A DNA stretch of 64,000 bases from Mycobacterium scrofulaceum (GCF_002086735.1 NZ_MVIJ01000008.1:1-64000), one strand, 5' to 3'; shown: positions 25,953 through 35,255, numbered from the stretch's first letter. Numbers and translations are program-made. Notes: generated by a model not told the origin, from the sequence alone.

Positions 25953-27506
25953 TCACGCTGCGGCTTCAGGTCTTTCGGCTTCGACGGTCTCGCGCGCATG
26001 CTGGCGGGGAGCATGGCCCGTCTCGAGCCTTCCCCGGATGTGGACCGTGCCGCCGTTGGCCTCGTGCTGGCGCTGCCAGTCGCCGATCGCCTGGTGCGCC
26101 GCGTGATCCAGGTAGTGCACCGACACCTCCACCGTGACGACGGTTCCGCCGGGGATGGACGAGAGCACCCGCGTCAACCGGGGGAGCGCGAGAAACGTGC
26201 ACGCCGCGCCCTCGATCACCACCTGCCACTCGCCGTCGACCGGCTCGGCCTCGACCTTGGCCCTGATCACCCGCCAACCGGTCAGCGCGATGGCCAGCGC
26301 CAGGCCGATCATCACCCCGTGCAGCAGGTTGAGGAAGACGACGCTGACGGCGGTCACGACGTAGACGGCCAGATCGCCGTGCTTCATCGCGGTTTCGATG
26401 TGGGCCGGCTTGAGCAGCTGAATGCCGATCACGATGAGCAGCCCCGCGAGCGCGGCGGTGGGGATCTCGTCGACCAGACCGGCGAACGGGATGGTGAACA
26501 GCAGGATCCATACGCCGTGCAGGAAGGCCGAGGCGCGCGATTTGGCGCCGGCGTTGACGTTCGTCGAGCTGCGGACGATGACGCCGGTGATCGGCAGCCC
26601 GCCGATGGTGCCCGACGCGATGTTGGCGGCGCCCTGCCCGACCAACTCGCGGTTGAAGTCGGTGCGGGGCCCGTTGTGCATGCGGTCGACCGACACCGCG
26701 GACAGCAGGCTCTCGACGCTGGCGATGAGCGCGACGGTGATCACCCCGATCGCGAGCGCACCCCAGTTGCCGTGCGGAATGTCGGGCAGCTGCAACGCGT
26801 CCAGCGGCGATCCTTCGAGGTCGATCCGGCGCACGTGGAACGGGAAGACGACCGACACCACGGTCGCGGCCACGATCGCGACCAATGGCCCCGGAACGCG
26901 CCGCACCTTGGCCGGAACCCACCGCCACGCGACGAGGATGGCGATCACCAATGCGCCGAGGATGACCCCGGGCCGGTGCGCGTCGACGATCTGGCCCGGC
27001 AGCCCGATGACGTTGTGCCAGGCGGTGCTCTTGGACTTTCCGCCCAGCAGTACGTGCGCCTGCTGCAGGGCGATCGTGATGCCGATGCCGGCCAGCATTG
27101 CGTGCACCACCACCGGTGAGATGGCCAGCGCCGCCCGCGCGACGCGGCTGAGTCCCAGCAGCACCTGCAGGACGCCCGCGGCCACGGTGATCAAACACGT
27201 TACGCCCCAACCGAAGTCGGATACCAAGTCGGCGACGACGACGGTCAGGCCGGCCGCGGGGCCGCTGACTTGCAGTGGCGACCCGCCGATGGCGCCGACG
27301 ACGATCCCGCCGACGATCGCGGCGATGAGCCCGGCGAGCACCGGGGCGTTGGAGGCGATCGCGATCCCCAACGACAACGGGAGCGCGACCAGGAAGACCA
27401 CCAGCGACGCGGGCAGATCGTGCCGGACGATCGATCGCAACCGGTCCCTGCGTGATTCGTTGCCCTGGTCGTGAGGTTGATTGCCGAGCTCTTCGCTGTT
27501 CTGCAT
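25953..27506 (-). CDS. SulP-family anion transporter
   Basis: A 517-residue SulP/SLC26 permease with about 11-12 helices. ALPLSLGIAIASNAPVLAGL near residues 41-60 and SGPAAGLTVVVADLV near 81-95 are the substrate-pocket segments of the family. The C-terminal portion after about residue 410 contains a degenerate STAS-like region (GTVVTVEVSVHYLDHAAHQAI) and a His-rich tail. It probably moves sulfate or bicarbonate with sodium or protons. The 242 bp upstream, to gpsA, contain no gene and are the likely promoter region. Unlike some mycobacterial SulP proteins it has no carbonic anhydrase fused to it. Absent from this site in M. tuberculosis as I recall. Confidence 0.88.
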   Translation of the reverse strand: MQNSEELGNQPHDQGNESRRDRLRSIVRHDLPASLVVFLVALPLSLGIAIASNAPVLAGLIAAIVGGIVVGAIGGSPLQVSGPAAGLTVVVADLVSDFGWGVTCLITVAAGVLQVLLGLSRVARAALAISPVVVHAMLAGIGITIALQQAHVLLGGKSKSTAWHNVIGLPGQIVDAHRPGVILGALVIAILVAWRWVPAKVRRVPGPLVAIVAATVVSVVFPFHVRRIDLEGSPLDALQLPDIPHGNWGALAIGVITVALIASVESLLSAVSVDRMHNGPRTDFNRELVGQGAANIASGTIGGLPITGVIVRSSTNVNAGAKSRASAFLHGVWILLFTIPFAGLVDEIPTAALAGLLIVIGIQLLKPAHIETAMKHGDLAVYVVTAVSVVFLNLLHGVMIGLALAIALTGWRVIRAKVEAEPVDGEWQVVIEGAACTFLALPRLTRVLSSIPGGTVVTVEVSVHYLDHAAHQAIGDWQRQHEANGGTVHIRGRLETGHAPRQHARETVEAERPEAAA

Positions 27507-27748
27507 CGGGCGCGTCCCTCGTTAGGCGTTTGCGGGGGATGTTCCGATAGCCGCCCCTGTTGCGCTGCATTACGTCGTCGTAAACTCTTGACGCACAAAC
27601 GGTTACGACCCGGCCGGACCCACAGGATCATGGCCGGGAATCCCTGGCTGCCTCTCGACCGTATTTTGCTGGCAAACCCCGGTCAAGCGGACGGGCCCGG
27701 CCCATATCGAATGCAAAGATTTGAATTCCGCGCCGGCGGAAGCCCAGG

Positions 27749-28774
27749 TCAGAACCCCGAGCCGTAGACCTCGTGCCCGGGCACCTCGACCATCAGGCCG
27801 CGGTAGGCATCCTCGACGGTCGAACCGTGGTTGATCACGGCATCGACTTCGCGGGCGATCGGCATGTTCAGGCCGAACTCGTTGGCGAACTCCATGATCA
27901 CGCTGGCGGCCTTGACACCCTCGGCGACCTGGTTCATCGAGCCGATGATCTCGTCGATCGGCTTGCCGGCGCCCAGTTGCTCCCCCACGTGGCGGTTGCG
28001 GCTGCGCTGGCTGGTGCACGTCACGATGAGGTCGCCGAGGCCGGCCAGGCCGGGGAAGGTGTCGGGGTTGCCGCCGACGGCCACGCCCAGTTTCGTCATC
28101 TCGCGCAGCGCGCGGGCGATCACCAGGGCGCGGGTGTTCTCCCCGATGCCCAGCGAGTAGCCCATCCCGACCGAGATGGCGTAGACGTTCTTCAGCGCCC
28201 CGGCCATCTCCACCCCGATCACGTCGTCGGTGGTGTACACGCGGAATCGGCGAGTGCGGAACAGCCCGGACAGCCGGGTCGCCAGATGCTGGTCGGGCAT
28301 GGCCAGCACCGCCGCCGCGGCATAGCCCTCGCCGACCTCGCGGGCGATGTTCGGCCCCGCCAGGATGCCCGCCGGGTGGCCGGGCAGTATCTCCTCGATG
28401 ATCTGCGACATCCGCATGTTGGTGCCCTGCTCGAGCCCCTTGACCAGGGACACCACCGGCACCCACGGCCGCAGTTCCATCGCGAGCTCGGTCAGCACCC
28501 CCCGGAACCCGTGCGAGGGCACGCCCATGACAACGACGTCGGCGCAGCTGGCCGCCTCGGTGAAGTCGGTGGTGGCGCGCAGGGTGTCACTCAGCACCGC
28601 CTCGTCGCCGAGGTAGCGGCTGTTGCGGTGATTCTCGTTGATGTCCTTCGCGGTCTCCTCCGAGCGCACCCACTGCAGCGTCGGTCCGCGGCGCGCGCAG
28701 ATGGACGCCACTGTGGTTCCCCAGGAACCGCCACCGAGGACAACGACGTTGGGTTCGCGCGTCTGCACTGCCAT
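27749..28774 (-). CDS. gpsA: Glycerol-3-phosphate dehydrogenase [NAD(P)+] GpsA
   Basis: Reduces dihydroxyacetone phosphate to sn-glycerol 3-phosphate for phospholipid synthesis. The 341-residue protein has the Rossmann motif VVVLGGGSWGTTVASI at residues 9-24, LVKGLEQGTNMRMSQI, AGPNIAREV, the catalytic-lysine region GALKNVYAISVG near residue 187, and GLAGLGDLIVTCTSQRSRN near 240. The syntenic M. tuberculosis gene is Rv0564c (gpdA1). It is followed by the 242-bp gap before SulP, and the monooxygenase stop is 71 bp upstream of its start. Confidence 0.94.
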   Translation of the reverse strand: MAVQTREPNVVVLGGGSWGTTVASICARRGPTLQWVRSEETAKDINENHRNSRYLGDEAVLSDTLRATTDFTEAASCADVVVMGVPSHGFRGVLTELAMELRPWVPVVSLVKGLEQGTNMRMSQIIEEILPGHPAGILAGPNIAREVGEGYAAAAVLAMPDQHLATRLSGLFRTRRFRVYTTDDVIGVEMAGALKNVYAISVGMGYSLGIGENTRALVIARALREMTKLGVAVGGNPDTFPGLAGLGDLIVTCTSQRSRNRHVGEQLGAGKPIDEIIGSMNQVAEGVKAASVIMEFANEFGLNMPIAREVDAVINHGSTVEDAYRGLMVEVPGHEVYGSGF

Positions 28775-28845
28775 GGCGATCAGCGTATTGCCGACACCTC
28801 AGATTTAGTAGCAGTTCACGAACTTCGCCGGCGGCCGGATCGCGC

Positions 28846-30327
28846 TCAGCCCGCCAGGGGCGTCCGGTCGGATGCCCGGCCGAACACCATCGCCTCCTCG
28901 ACGCGGTCGAAGCGGTAGTCGATGGCGTCGGCGAGGTAGTTCTGCCGCACGTTCCACGGCCGCTTGGTGCCCGATTTCGGCAGCGCGTGCACCGACCGCA
29001 GCACGTATCCGGCGTTGATGTCCCAGGACGGCTTCTCGGTCATCGGCTCGTTGCCGCGGTGCGGGTAGGCGTGGGTGTAGCCGTGAGAGGTCATGTGCGC
29101 CAGCAGCTTCGCGGTGGCCCGGGCGGTGATGTCGGCGCGCAGCGTCCACGACGCGTTGGTGTAGCCGACGCACCAGAACAGGTTGGGCACGTCCTCGAGC
29201 ATGTGCGCCTTGTAGACGAAGCGGTCGTTGGTCTTGATCTCGGTGCCGTCCAGGCTGATCGCGGTCCCGCCCAGCGCCTGCAGCTGCAGGCCGGTGGCGG
29301 TGACGACGATGTCGGCGTCGAGGTGCCCGCCGGATTTCAGCGCGATACCGCCGGTGTCGAAATGGTCGATGTGGTCGGTGACCACCTCGGCGCGGCCGGC
29401 GGTGATGGCGTTGTACAGGTCCGCGTCCGGGATCAGGCACATCCGCTGGTCCCACGGGTTGTAGCGCGGCTTGAAGTGGGTGTCGACGTCGTAGCCCTCG
29501 GGCAGGCTGGCGATCGCCTTGCGCCGCAGCAGCGATCGCACCAGCCCCGGCGCCTTGCGGGACAGGGCGAAGAACACCGCCTCGGTCAGCGCGCTGTACA
29601 TCCGGACGACGAGGTGGGCCGGCTTGCGCGGCAGCACTTTACGCGCGAGGGCGGCGACCTTGCCGTACTTGGACGCCGAGATGAGATACGTCGGCGACCG
29701 CTGCAGCATGGTCACTTTGGCGGCCCGGTCCGACAGCGACGGGAGCAGCGTGACCGCGGTGGCCCCGCTGCCGATCACCACCACCTTCTTGCCGGTGTAG
29801 TCCAGGTCTTCCGGCCAGTGCTGGGGATGCACCACGGTGCCGCCGAACGCTTCGATGCCCGGGAAGTCGGGGGTGTACCCCTCGTCGTAGTTGTAGTAGC
29901 CGCTGCCGAAGAACAGGAACCGGCCGCGGTAGAGCCGCTGCGCGCCGTCCTGCTCGACGGTGACCGTCCAGGTGTCGGTGGACGAATCCCAATCGGCCGA
30001 GCGGACGTAGCTGTGGAACCGGATGTGGCGATCGATGCCGTACTTGCGCGCCGTGGCGACCAGGTACTCGCGGATGTGGACGCCGTCGGCGACACCCTCC
30101 TTGCGGGTCCACGGCTCGAACGGGAAGGACAGCGTGAAGATGCTGCTGTCCGAACGCACGCCGGGGTAGCGGAACAGGTCCCACGTGCCGCCGATCTGCG
30201 CGCGCCGCTCCAGGATGGTGTAGGTCAGCCCCGGGTTGCGCTCGCTGATCCGGTATGCCGCATCGATGCCGGAGATGCCGGCGCCGACGATGATGACGTC
30301 GGAGTAGTCGGCCTCGCTAGGGGTCAT
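28846..30327 (-). CDS. Baeyer-Villiger-type flavin monooxygenase (Rv0565c-like)
   Basis: The 493-residue class B flavoprotein opens with the FAD motif VIIVGAGISGIDAAYRI. The BVMO fingerprint FxGxxxHxxxW appears as FGGTVVHPQHW around residues 164-174, followed by the NADPH motif VVIGSGATAVTLLP. It resembles EthA-type monooxygenases, which oxidise ketones and activate thioamide prodrugs; I claim only the class here. Substrate unknown. The start is ATG 30327. It lies between gpsA and the RES toxin gene on the same strand. Confidence 0.9.
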   Translation of the reverse strand: MTPSEADYSDVIIVGAGISGIDAAYRISERNPGLTYTILERRAQIGGTWDLFRYPGVRSDSSIFTLSFPFEPWTRKEGVADGVHIREYLVATARKYGIDRHIRFHSYVRSADWDSSTDTWTVTVEQDGAQRLYRGRFLFFGSGYYNYDEGYTPDFPGIEAFGGTVVHPQHWPEDLDYTGKKVVVIGSGATAVTLLPSLSDRAAKVTMLQRSPTYLISASKYGKVAALARKVLPRKPAHLVVRMYSALTEAVFFALSRKAPGLVRSLLRRKAIASLPEGYDVDTHFKPRYNPWDQRMCLIPDADLYNAITAGRAEVVTDHIDHFDTGGIALKSGGHLDADIVVTATGLQLQALGGTAISLDGTEIKTNDRFVYKAHMLEDVPNLFWCVGYTNASWTLRADITARATAKLLAHMTSHGYTHAYPHRGNEPMTEKPSWDINAGYVLRSVHALPKSGTKRPWNVRQNYLADAIDYRFDRVEEAMVFGRASDRTPLAG

Positions 30328-30398
30328 CGTGAACCTCGCTCACATTGTGGGACTGGTCACTACATTAGGCACCCACCGGTTGGCCGGGCCAGTAATCG

Positions 30399-31013
30399 TC
30401 AGGACGGCTCCATCAGCACGTCGACGTGCAGCGGCGCGCAGCGGTCGATCAGCCAGATCTGGTCCGCGGGGCTGGCGAAGATGCGCGCATGCGACGGGTC
30501 CTGGGCGAACGCTTTCTCGCACCGGTCGCCGAAGAAGACGTAGGCCTTGGCGTCGTTGCACTGCCGCGACATCCACACCAGCCCGTCCAGCCCGGCGCCG
30601 TGCGCGGCCTCGGCCCACCGCACCGTGGAGGCGTAGCTCGACGCCGGGCTCGCGGTGAGGTCGGCGGCGGTGACCTTGAGGCGGCGCAGCCCGGTGCCGT
30701 GCAGCACGCCCAGGCGCGCGGCGCGGGTCACCCGCAGCCGGACGAGCACCTTGTCCGCGTATTGGTCGTAGGGCAGCAGGCCGCCGTCGACGGGGATGTC
30801 GTGCAGCAGCGTCTCCGCGATCGCCGCGTCCTCGGTGTCGGCGGCGTACATGATCGGCACCACCGGGTCGCCGAAGAAGCCGAAGCGGGTGCGTGAGCCG
30901 ATGCCGGGGTTGAAGTCGGTGGCGGTGCGCGTCGCCGACAGCACGCGGTAGAGCCGGTGGCCCGCCGGCAGGGTGGCGATGGCCGGATCGAAGGGCTCGG
31001 GTGGTCGCCTCAC
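30399..31013 (-). CDS. RES-domain toxin
   Basis: A 204-residue RES-domain protein. GHRLYRVLSATRTATDFNPG (Arg and Tyr in the conserved opening), RFGFFGDPVVPIMYAADTEDAAIAETLLHD and a later YASTVRWAEAAHG region match the family's R-E-S pattern. Characterised RES toxins degrade NAD+ or ADP-ribosylate targets. GTG 31013 overlaps the antitoxin stop (GTGA), so the two are translationally coupled; an adjacent GTG at 31016 is possible. Residues upstream in the long ORF overlap the antitoxin and are excluded. The whole module is absent from this locus in M. tuberculosis, as I recall it. Confidence 0.87.
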   Translation of the reverse strand: MRRPPEPFDPAIATLPAGHRLYRVLSATRTATDFNPGIGSRTRFGFFGDPVVPIMYAADTEDAAIAETLLHDIPVDGGLLPYDQYADKVLVRLRVTRAARLGVLHGTGLRRLKVTAADLTASPASSYASTVRWAEAAHGAGLDGLVWMSRQCNDAKAYVFFGDRCEKAFAQDPSHARIFASPADQIWLIDRCAPLHVDVLMEPS

Positions 31014-31516
31014 CACGAGACGGCCAGGGCCTCCGCGGCGACCGCGACGACGCGGTCCGGATCGGTGGCGAGGCGGTCCACGGGCCGCTCGGAGTCCAGA
31101 TAGGTGGTCGGCGAGCACAGCCACTGCACCAGGCCGGCCTCCGACCAGCCGTTGCCCTCCGCGACCCCGCGCAGCACGGCGATGGCCGGCAGCGGTTTGC
31201 CGTCCGGGCCGAACTGGAAGCCGGGGTAGGCGAGGTAGCTGCCGCGGCGCACGGCGACCAGCGCCTTGTTGCGATGGGCGGTGGTGGCCAGGTTGCGTGG
31301 CGCGCTGGACCGCGACCCCATCCGCTTCCCGGCGTCGGTGCTGCTGAGCATCCCGAACTCGGCCTCGATGCGGGCGTACAGGTTCTGCTCGGCCTGCACC
31401 GCCCGCGCGACGGCCGGCTCGGTGTAGACGGCGACCGACGACAGCGCGTCCCCCACCGCGCGGGCGCTTTCGCGCAGCCGCTCGTGCGCGGTGGCCAGCT
31501 CGGCGACGGTGGTCAT
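31010..31516 (-). CDS. Xre/MbcA/ParS-family antitoxin of the RES toxin
   Basis: A 168-residue partner. The C-terminal half (from about residue 90) looks like the MbcA/ParS toxin-binding domain: RGSYLAYPGFQFGPDGKPLPAI, then GWSEAGLVQWLCSPTTYLD. The N-terminal half is helical and probably binds DNA, though I see no textbook helix-turn-helix. ATG 31516 has a TGGAGC sequence 7 nt upstream; the ORF also allows GTG 31546, which lies inside the operator dyad. The gene precedes the toxin as is usual. Regulation: a perfect 10-bp inverted repeat stands just upstream. Confidence 0.83.
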   Translation of the reverse strand: MTTVAELATAHERLRESARAVGDALSSVAVYTEPAVARAVQAEQNLYARIEAEFGMLSSTDAGKRMGSRSSAPRNLATTAHRNKALVAVRRGSYLAYPGFQFGPDGKPLPAIAVLRGVAEGNGWSEAGLVQWLCSPTTYLDSERPVDRLATDPDRVVAVAAEALAVSW

Positions 31517-31537
31517 GGTGATCGCTCCAGAGTTCGG

Positions 31538-31564
31538 TTCGTGCACTCCATTCTAGTGCACGAA
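31538..31564. promoter_or_regulatory. Perfect inverted repeat operator of the RES/Xre module
   Basis: TTCGTGCACT and AGTGCACGAA face each other across a 7-base spacer (CCATTCT), 22 bp upstream of the antitoxin ATG. Position and symmetry fit an autoregulatory binding site for the antitoxin or the complex. It would overlap the promoter, though I cannot place -35 and -10 with certainty. Confidence 0.7.
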
Positions 31565-31595
31565 GCGAACGCGCGACGGGCTACCTGTCGCGGGC

Positions 31596-31641
31596 GTAAC
31601 GCCAGGGCGAAAAATCACGCGCAATTTCGCCATGGCGTCAC
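31596..31641. terminator. Imperfect hairpin downstream of the YajQ-family gene
   Basis: GTAACGCCAGGGCGAAA (31596-31612) pairs with TTTCGCCATGGCGTCAC (31625-31641) with two mismatches. On the minus strand it starts 9 bp after the YajQ stop and lies before the toxin-antitoxin promoter, so it would insulate the two units. Confidence 0.65.
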
Positions 31642-31650
31642 AGCGGCGGG

Positions 31651-32142
31651 CTAGCGGTAGTTGACGAACTGCAGCGCGACGTCCAGGTCGGCCTGCTTGA
31701 GCATCGAGATGACGGTTTGCAGGTCGTCGCGCTTCTTGCTGGTCACGCGGATCTCGTCGCCCTGGATCTGCGTCTTGACGCCCTTCGGACCGTCGTCGCG
31801 AATCAGCTTGGTGATCTTCTTGGCGTGCTCGCTGTCGATGCCCTGCTTGAGCGTGCCGCTGATCTTGTAGGTCTTGCCCGAGGCCTGCGGCTCGCCGGCG
31901 TCGAACGCCTTCATCGAGATGTCGCGGCGGATCAGCTTCTCCTTGAAGACGTCGACGGCCGCCTTGACGCGCTCCTCGGTGGACGACGTCAGCTCGATGG
32001 CCTCGTCGCCCTTCCACGCGATCGTGGTGTCGGTTCCGCGGAAGTCGAAGCGGGTGGCCAACTCCTTGGCGGCCTGGTTGAGTGCGTTGTCGACCTCCTG
32101 GCGCTCGACTTTGCTGACAATGTCGAACGATGAGTCCGCCAT
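31651..32142 (-). CDS. YajQ-family nucleotide-binding protein (Rv0566c-like)
   Basis: A 163-residue protein with two ferredoxin-like domains, opening [25 protein letters not shown]. Conserved segments include [13 protein letters not shown] near residue 31, [19 protein letters not shown] and [19 protein letters not shown]. Family members bind nucleic acids or cyclic di-GMP in other bacteria; the mycobacterial role is not settled. The ATG lies 69 bp from the tRNA gene on the other strand. The length is the normal one for the family. Confidence 0.93.
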   Translation of the reverse strand: MADSSFDIVSKVERQEVDNALNQAAKELATRFDFRGTDTTIAWKGDEAIELTSSTEERVKAAVDVFKEKLIRRDISMKAFDAGEPQASGKTYKISGTLKQGIDSEHAKKITKLIRDDGPKGVKTQIQGDEIRVTSKKRDDLQTVISMLKQADLDVALQFVNYR

Positions 32143-32211
32143 GCGATCCGTCCCTTCATCCCGTGATGGCCGTTTGTGCTTTGTCTACCCCCTCGTTGTA
32201 ACCTGTCTGGC

Positions 32212-32295
32212 GGCAGGTTGCCCGAGCGGCCAATGGGAGCGGACTGTAAATCCGTCGCGAAAGCTTCACAGGTTCGAATCCTGTACCTGCCACCA
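32212..32295 (+). tRNA. tyrT: tRNA-Tyr (anticodon GTA), CCA encoded
   Basis: Acceptor stem GGCAGGT pairs with ACCTGCC (32285-32291), followed by discriminator A and an encoded CCA. The anticodon GTA is in ACTGTAAAT. The variable arm is long, as in a class II bacterial tRNA-Tyr, and the T arm reads GGTTCGAATCC. It is divergent from the YajQ gene and lies 8 bp from the stop of the convergent DMT transporter. Confidence 0.97.
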
Positions 32296-32302
32296 CAGTT
32301 CG

Positions 32303-33223
32303 TCAGAGCGTGGGCTTCACCGCGTTCGCCTCGTCGGCGATCCTCACGTCGCGCCCGGCGCCCGCCGACACGGTCGCGGCCTCGCCGCGGGCCAGGCCCA
32401 CGGTGGCGATGATCACCAACGCCGCCGCCACGGCCAGCACCACCCAATCGAAGCCGTGGGCGTCCAGCGTCTCGCCGAGCACGGTGATCCCGAGGACCGC
32501 GCCCACGATGGGCTTGGCGGCGATGATCGTCGGCAACGAGGCGGTCAACGCGCCTGCGCGGTAGGCCGACTGATGGAAGATCATCCCGGCCGCCCCGCAG
32601 AACACCCAGCCGTACAGCTCGGGCCTGGTCCACAACTGTTCGGGGTTGTGTTCGAGGATGTCGACGACACCCTTCATCAGCACCGCGAACGCCGCCAGCA
32701 ACGAACCGGCGACCGCCGCGAGCAACAACGCGGCCACCGGGCGGTCCGACCAGATCCGGGCGCCCAGCAATCCCAGCAGCAGCGGCGGGCCCATCGCGAT
32801 GGCCACGATCAGCCACACGTGGGCCGCGGCGCGCTGCTGGCCGCCGGTCGGGTCGCCGACCGCGATGACGACCACCAACGCGGCGGTCAGCGCCACCGCC
32901 CACACCCACTCCGCGCGGGTGACCGGATGGCGGCTCATCCGCGCGTAGATCGGCAGGGCGAACAGCAGCGCGGTCACCTGCAGGGACATCACCAACAGCA
33001 CCGAGCCCTTGTCCAGGGCGGCGGCCAGCAACACGTAGCTGGCGATGTCGCCGAGACCGCCCATCCACCAACGGGTGTCGCGGAGCAGCATGCCGAAGAG
33101 CGCCAGGTGGCCGACCGGCTTGTCGGTGACCTCCTGCGCGGATCGCTGGCGGACGACGTTGCCGATCGCCGACGCGAGCGCGGCGCACAGCGCAAGCACC
33201 GCCGCCATATCAGCGCTCGACAT
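32303..33223 (-). CDS. EamA/DMT-superfamily membrane transporter
   Basis: A 306-residue protein with about ten helices in two repeats, beginning MSSADMAAVLALCAALASAIGNVVRQ. Typical DMT features are the SYVLLAAALDKGSVLLVMSLQVTALLF helix pair and, in the second half, ASLPTIIAAKPIVGAVLGITVLGETL (the conserved Pro-containing loop and Glu). Such carriers export amino acids or metabolites; the substrate is unknown. It stands alone, convergent with tRNA-Tyr. Confidence 0.85.
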   Translation of the reverse strand: MSSADMAAVLALCAALASAIGNVVRQRSAQEVTDKPVGHLALFGMLLRDTRWWMGGLGDIASYVLLAAALDKGSVLLVMSLQVTALLFALPIYARMSRHPVTRAEWVWAVALTAALVVVIAVGDPTGGQQRAAAHVWLIVAIAMGPPLLLGLLGARIWSDRPVAALLLAAVAGSLLAAFAVLMKGVVDILEHNPEQLWTRPELYGWVFCGAAGMIFHQSAYRAGALTASLPTIIAAKPIVGAVLGITVLGETLDAHGFDWVVLAVAAALVIIATVGLARGEAATVSAGAGRDVRIADEANAVKPTL

Positions 33224-33306
33224 GGGTGACCTCCTCGCGCCGCAAACGCGTCACTGATTTCTCACCAATCTAGTCGGGCGCCGGCAAACCGCCCGCCGAG
33301 CGTGGT

Positions 33307-34176
33307 TCAAAGCGGGAACTTGGTGCCCGTGAGCTGCTCGGAGAGGGCCCACAGCGCCGCGGCGGTGCCCGCCCGCCTGGCCGGCCAGTTACGCCACGTC
33401 GGCTGGGTGTGGCCGTACAGACCGAAGCGCGGGCCGACGAAGGTGTCGCCCGGCAGGTCCTGCGACACCGCGTACAGCGTCTGCCGGGCACCGAAGTCGG
33501 CGTCGGTGGACACGACGCGGTCGACGGCCAGCACCGCCGCGTCACCGAGCCTGCGGCCGGAGTTGCCCTGCAGGTTCGTGTGCGACCAGCCGGGGTGGGC
33601 GGCCAGCGCGCGCAGCGGGGAGCCGGCGGCGTCGAGGCGCCGCTGCAGTTCCCTGGTGAACAGCAGGTTGGCCAGCTTGGACTGGCTGTAGGCCAGCCAC
33701 GCCGAGTACGGGCGGGACCGCCAGTTCAGGTCTTTGAGGCTGATGTAGCCGAAGTGGTGCATCAGCGACGACACCGTCACCACCCGGTCGGTGAGCCGGG
33801 GCAGCAGCAGGTTGGTCAGCGCGAAGTGGCCCAGGTGGTTGGTGCCGATCTGGCCCTCGAAGCCGTCGGCGGTCACCGCGTGTTGGGTGGCCATGATGCC
33901 GGCGTTGTTGACCAGCACGTCGACCGTCGCCATCTCGTCGGCGAAGCGCCGCACCGAGCCCAGGTCCTGCAGGTCGAGCTGGCGTACCTCGACGTCGCCG
34001 GGCATCCGCTCGGCGGCCGCCTTCCCCTTCTCCGTGTCCCGCACGGCCAGGACGACGCGGGCGCCGGACCGGGCCAGTTCGCGGGCGGTGACCTCGCCGA
34101 GTCCGGCGTTGGCCCCGGTGATCACGACGGTGCGTCCGGCGAAGGAGGGCAGGTCTGCTGCGGTCCAACCAGGCAT
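33307..34176 (-). CDS. Retinol-dehydrogenase-like SDR
   Basis: A 289-residue classical SDR: VVITGANAGLGEVTARELARSG (residues 17-38), LDLQDLGS, VNNAGIMAT, and LAYSQSKLANLLF with Tyr/Lys near residues 170-174. The TGANAGLG turn and NNAGIM are those of the retinol dehydrogenase/WW-oxidoreductase-like group, such as mycobacterial Rv0439c. The C-terminal LSEQLTGTKFPL is also group-typical. ATG 34176 was preferred; the upstream in-frame part lacks similarity to the family. Divergent from the diacylglycerol kinase-like gene by 59 bp. Confidence 0.87.
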   Translation of the reverse strand: MPGWTAADLPSFAGRTVVITGANAGLGEVTARELARSGARVVLAVRDTEKGKAAAERMPGDVEVRQLDLQDLGSVRRFADEMATVDVLVNNAGIMATQHAVTADGFEGQIGTNHLGHFALTNLLLPRLTDRVVTVSSLMHHFGYISLKDLNWRSRPYSAWLAYSQSKLANLLFTRELQRRLDAAGSPLRALAAHPGWSHTNLQGNSGRRLGDAAVLAVDRVVSTDADFGARQTLYAVSQDLPGDTFVGPRFGLYGHTQPTWRNWPARRAGTAAALWALSEQLTGTKFPL

Positions 34177-34235
34177 GCAGCCCACCCTAACTACGTGATC
34201 TCGCGCACCGGAACGCCGCAGGTATCGTGCGTGGG

Positions 34236-35255
34236 ATGGCCGACGGAAGCACACCTGGACGCCGGCGGATGTACCTCGGGGTCATCGTCAATCCGCTCGC
34301 GCGCCGGAATCGCGGCGCCCGCGGTGACCGCGCCGCCGAGCTGCGCCGCATCGTCGGGCCCTGGGGTGAAGTGCACGAAACCGCCTCGACCGAGGACCTC
34401 GGCAAGACCCTGGACCAGCTCCATCCGCGGGTCACCCACCTCGTCGGCGACGGCGGCGACGGCGCGCTGCACTGGCTGATCAACGAGATCGAGCGCTGCG
34501 AGAGCGACCCGGAGCGCTGGCCGACGTTCGTGCCCACCAACGGCGGCAGCGTCAACGCCGTCGCCCGCAAGGCGCGGGTGCGGGGTCGGCCCGACGCCGT
34601 TATCCGCGCGCTGGCGGCCGCCGCCGAGGCGGACCGGCCGCCGCCCGAGATCCGCCTCGACACCCTGCGGCTGGACGGCCACACCGAAGACGGCGCGGCG
34701 TTCCACCGCCTGTGCTTCGGGCTGGCCGCCGGCGGTGTCGGAAACCGGTTCTACGACATGTATTACGGAAAGCCCGATCACGGCCGCAGCGAGGTCGCCC
34801 GGGTGATCGGCCGCTCGTTCCGCGACTACCTCGCCACCAAGGTCGGCCGCTCGCCGGACGCCAATTACGCGTCGGTGCTGTTTGCGCCCACGCGCGCCCG
34901 GGTCGTCATCGACGGCGAGGAGGTGCCGACGCGCACGCACCGCCTGCTGCACGCCGGCGCCATCGACCTGCGGATCGGCGGCCCGTTCCGGCTCTTCCCG
35001 AAGGCCGAGAGCCCCGGCGCGCTGCATTTCCAGGCCGGCGAGGTGCGGCCCTCGCGGATCGTCGTGCGGCTCCCGTCGCTGCTCACCAGCGGCACGGTCC
35101 GGGGCCACCGGGTCCGCGACGTCAACGGCCGCGAGATGGTCATCGAGGCCGAGGGGGAGCCGTTGTCGCCGATCATCGACGGCGAGCGGTTCGTCGGCAT
35201 CACCCGTTTGGTGGCCCGCGCGGGCCCGCTCATCCGCGTCGCACAGACCGGCTGA
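34236..35255 (+). CDS. Diacylglycerol-kinase-catalytic-domain protein
   Basis: A 339-residue lipid/sphingosine kinase-like protein. The nucleotide-binding segment is VIVNPLARRNRG near residues 15-26, followed by the catalytic GDGGDGALHW loop near 73-82 and the PTNGGSVNAVARKA region near 101-114. The C-terminal half forms the beta-sandwich domain with GAIDLRIGGPFRLFPKA. It probably phosphorylates a lipid at the inner membrane; the usual GTxND motif is changed to TNGGSVN, so the activity is uncertain. A GTG at 34227 is an alternative start. It ends before a hairpin and the long non-coding stretch. Confidence 0.82.
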   Translation: MADGSTPGRRRMYLGVIVNPLARRNRGARGDRAAELRRIVGPWGEVHETASTEDLGKTLDQLHPRVTHLVGDGGDGALHWLINEIERCESDPERWPTFVPTNGGSVNAVARKARVRGRPDAVIRALAAAAEADRPPPEIRLDTLRLDGHTEDGAAFHRLCFGLAAGGVGNRFYDMYYGKPDHGRSEVARVIGRSFRDYLATKVGRSPDANYASVLFAPTRARVVIDGEEVPTRTHRLLHAGAIDLRIGGPFRLFPKAESPGALHFQAGEVRPSRIVVRLPSLLTSGTVRGHRVRDVNGREMVIEAEGEPLSPIIDGERFVGITRLVARAGPLIRVAQTG

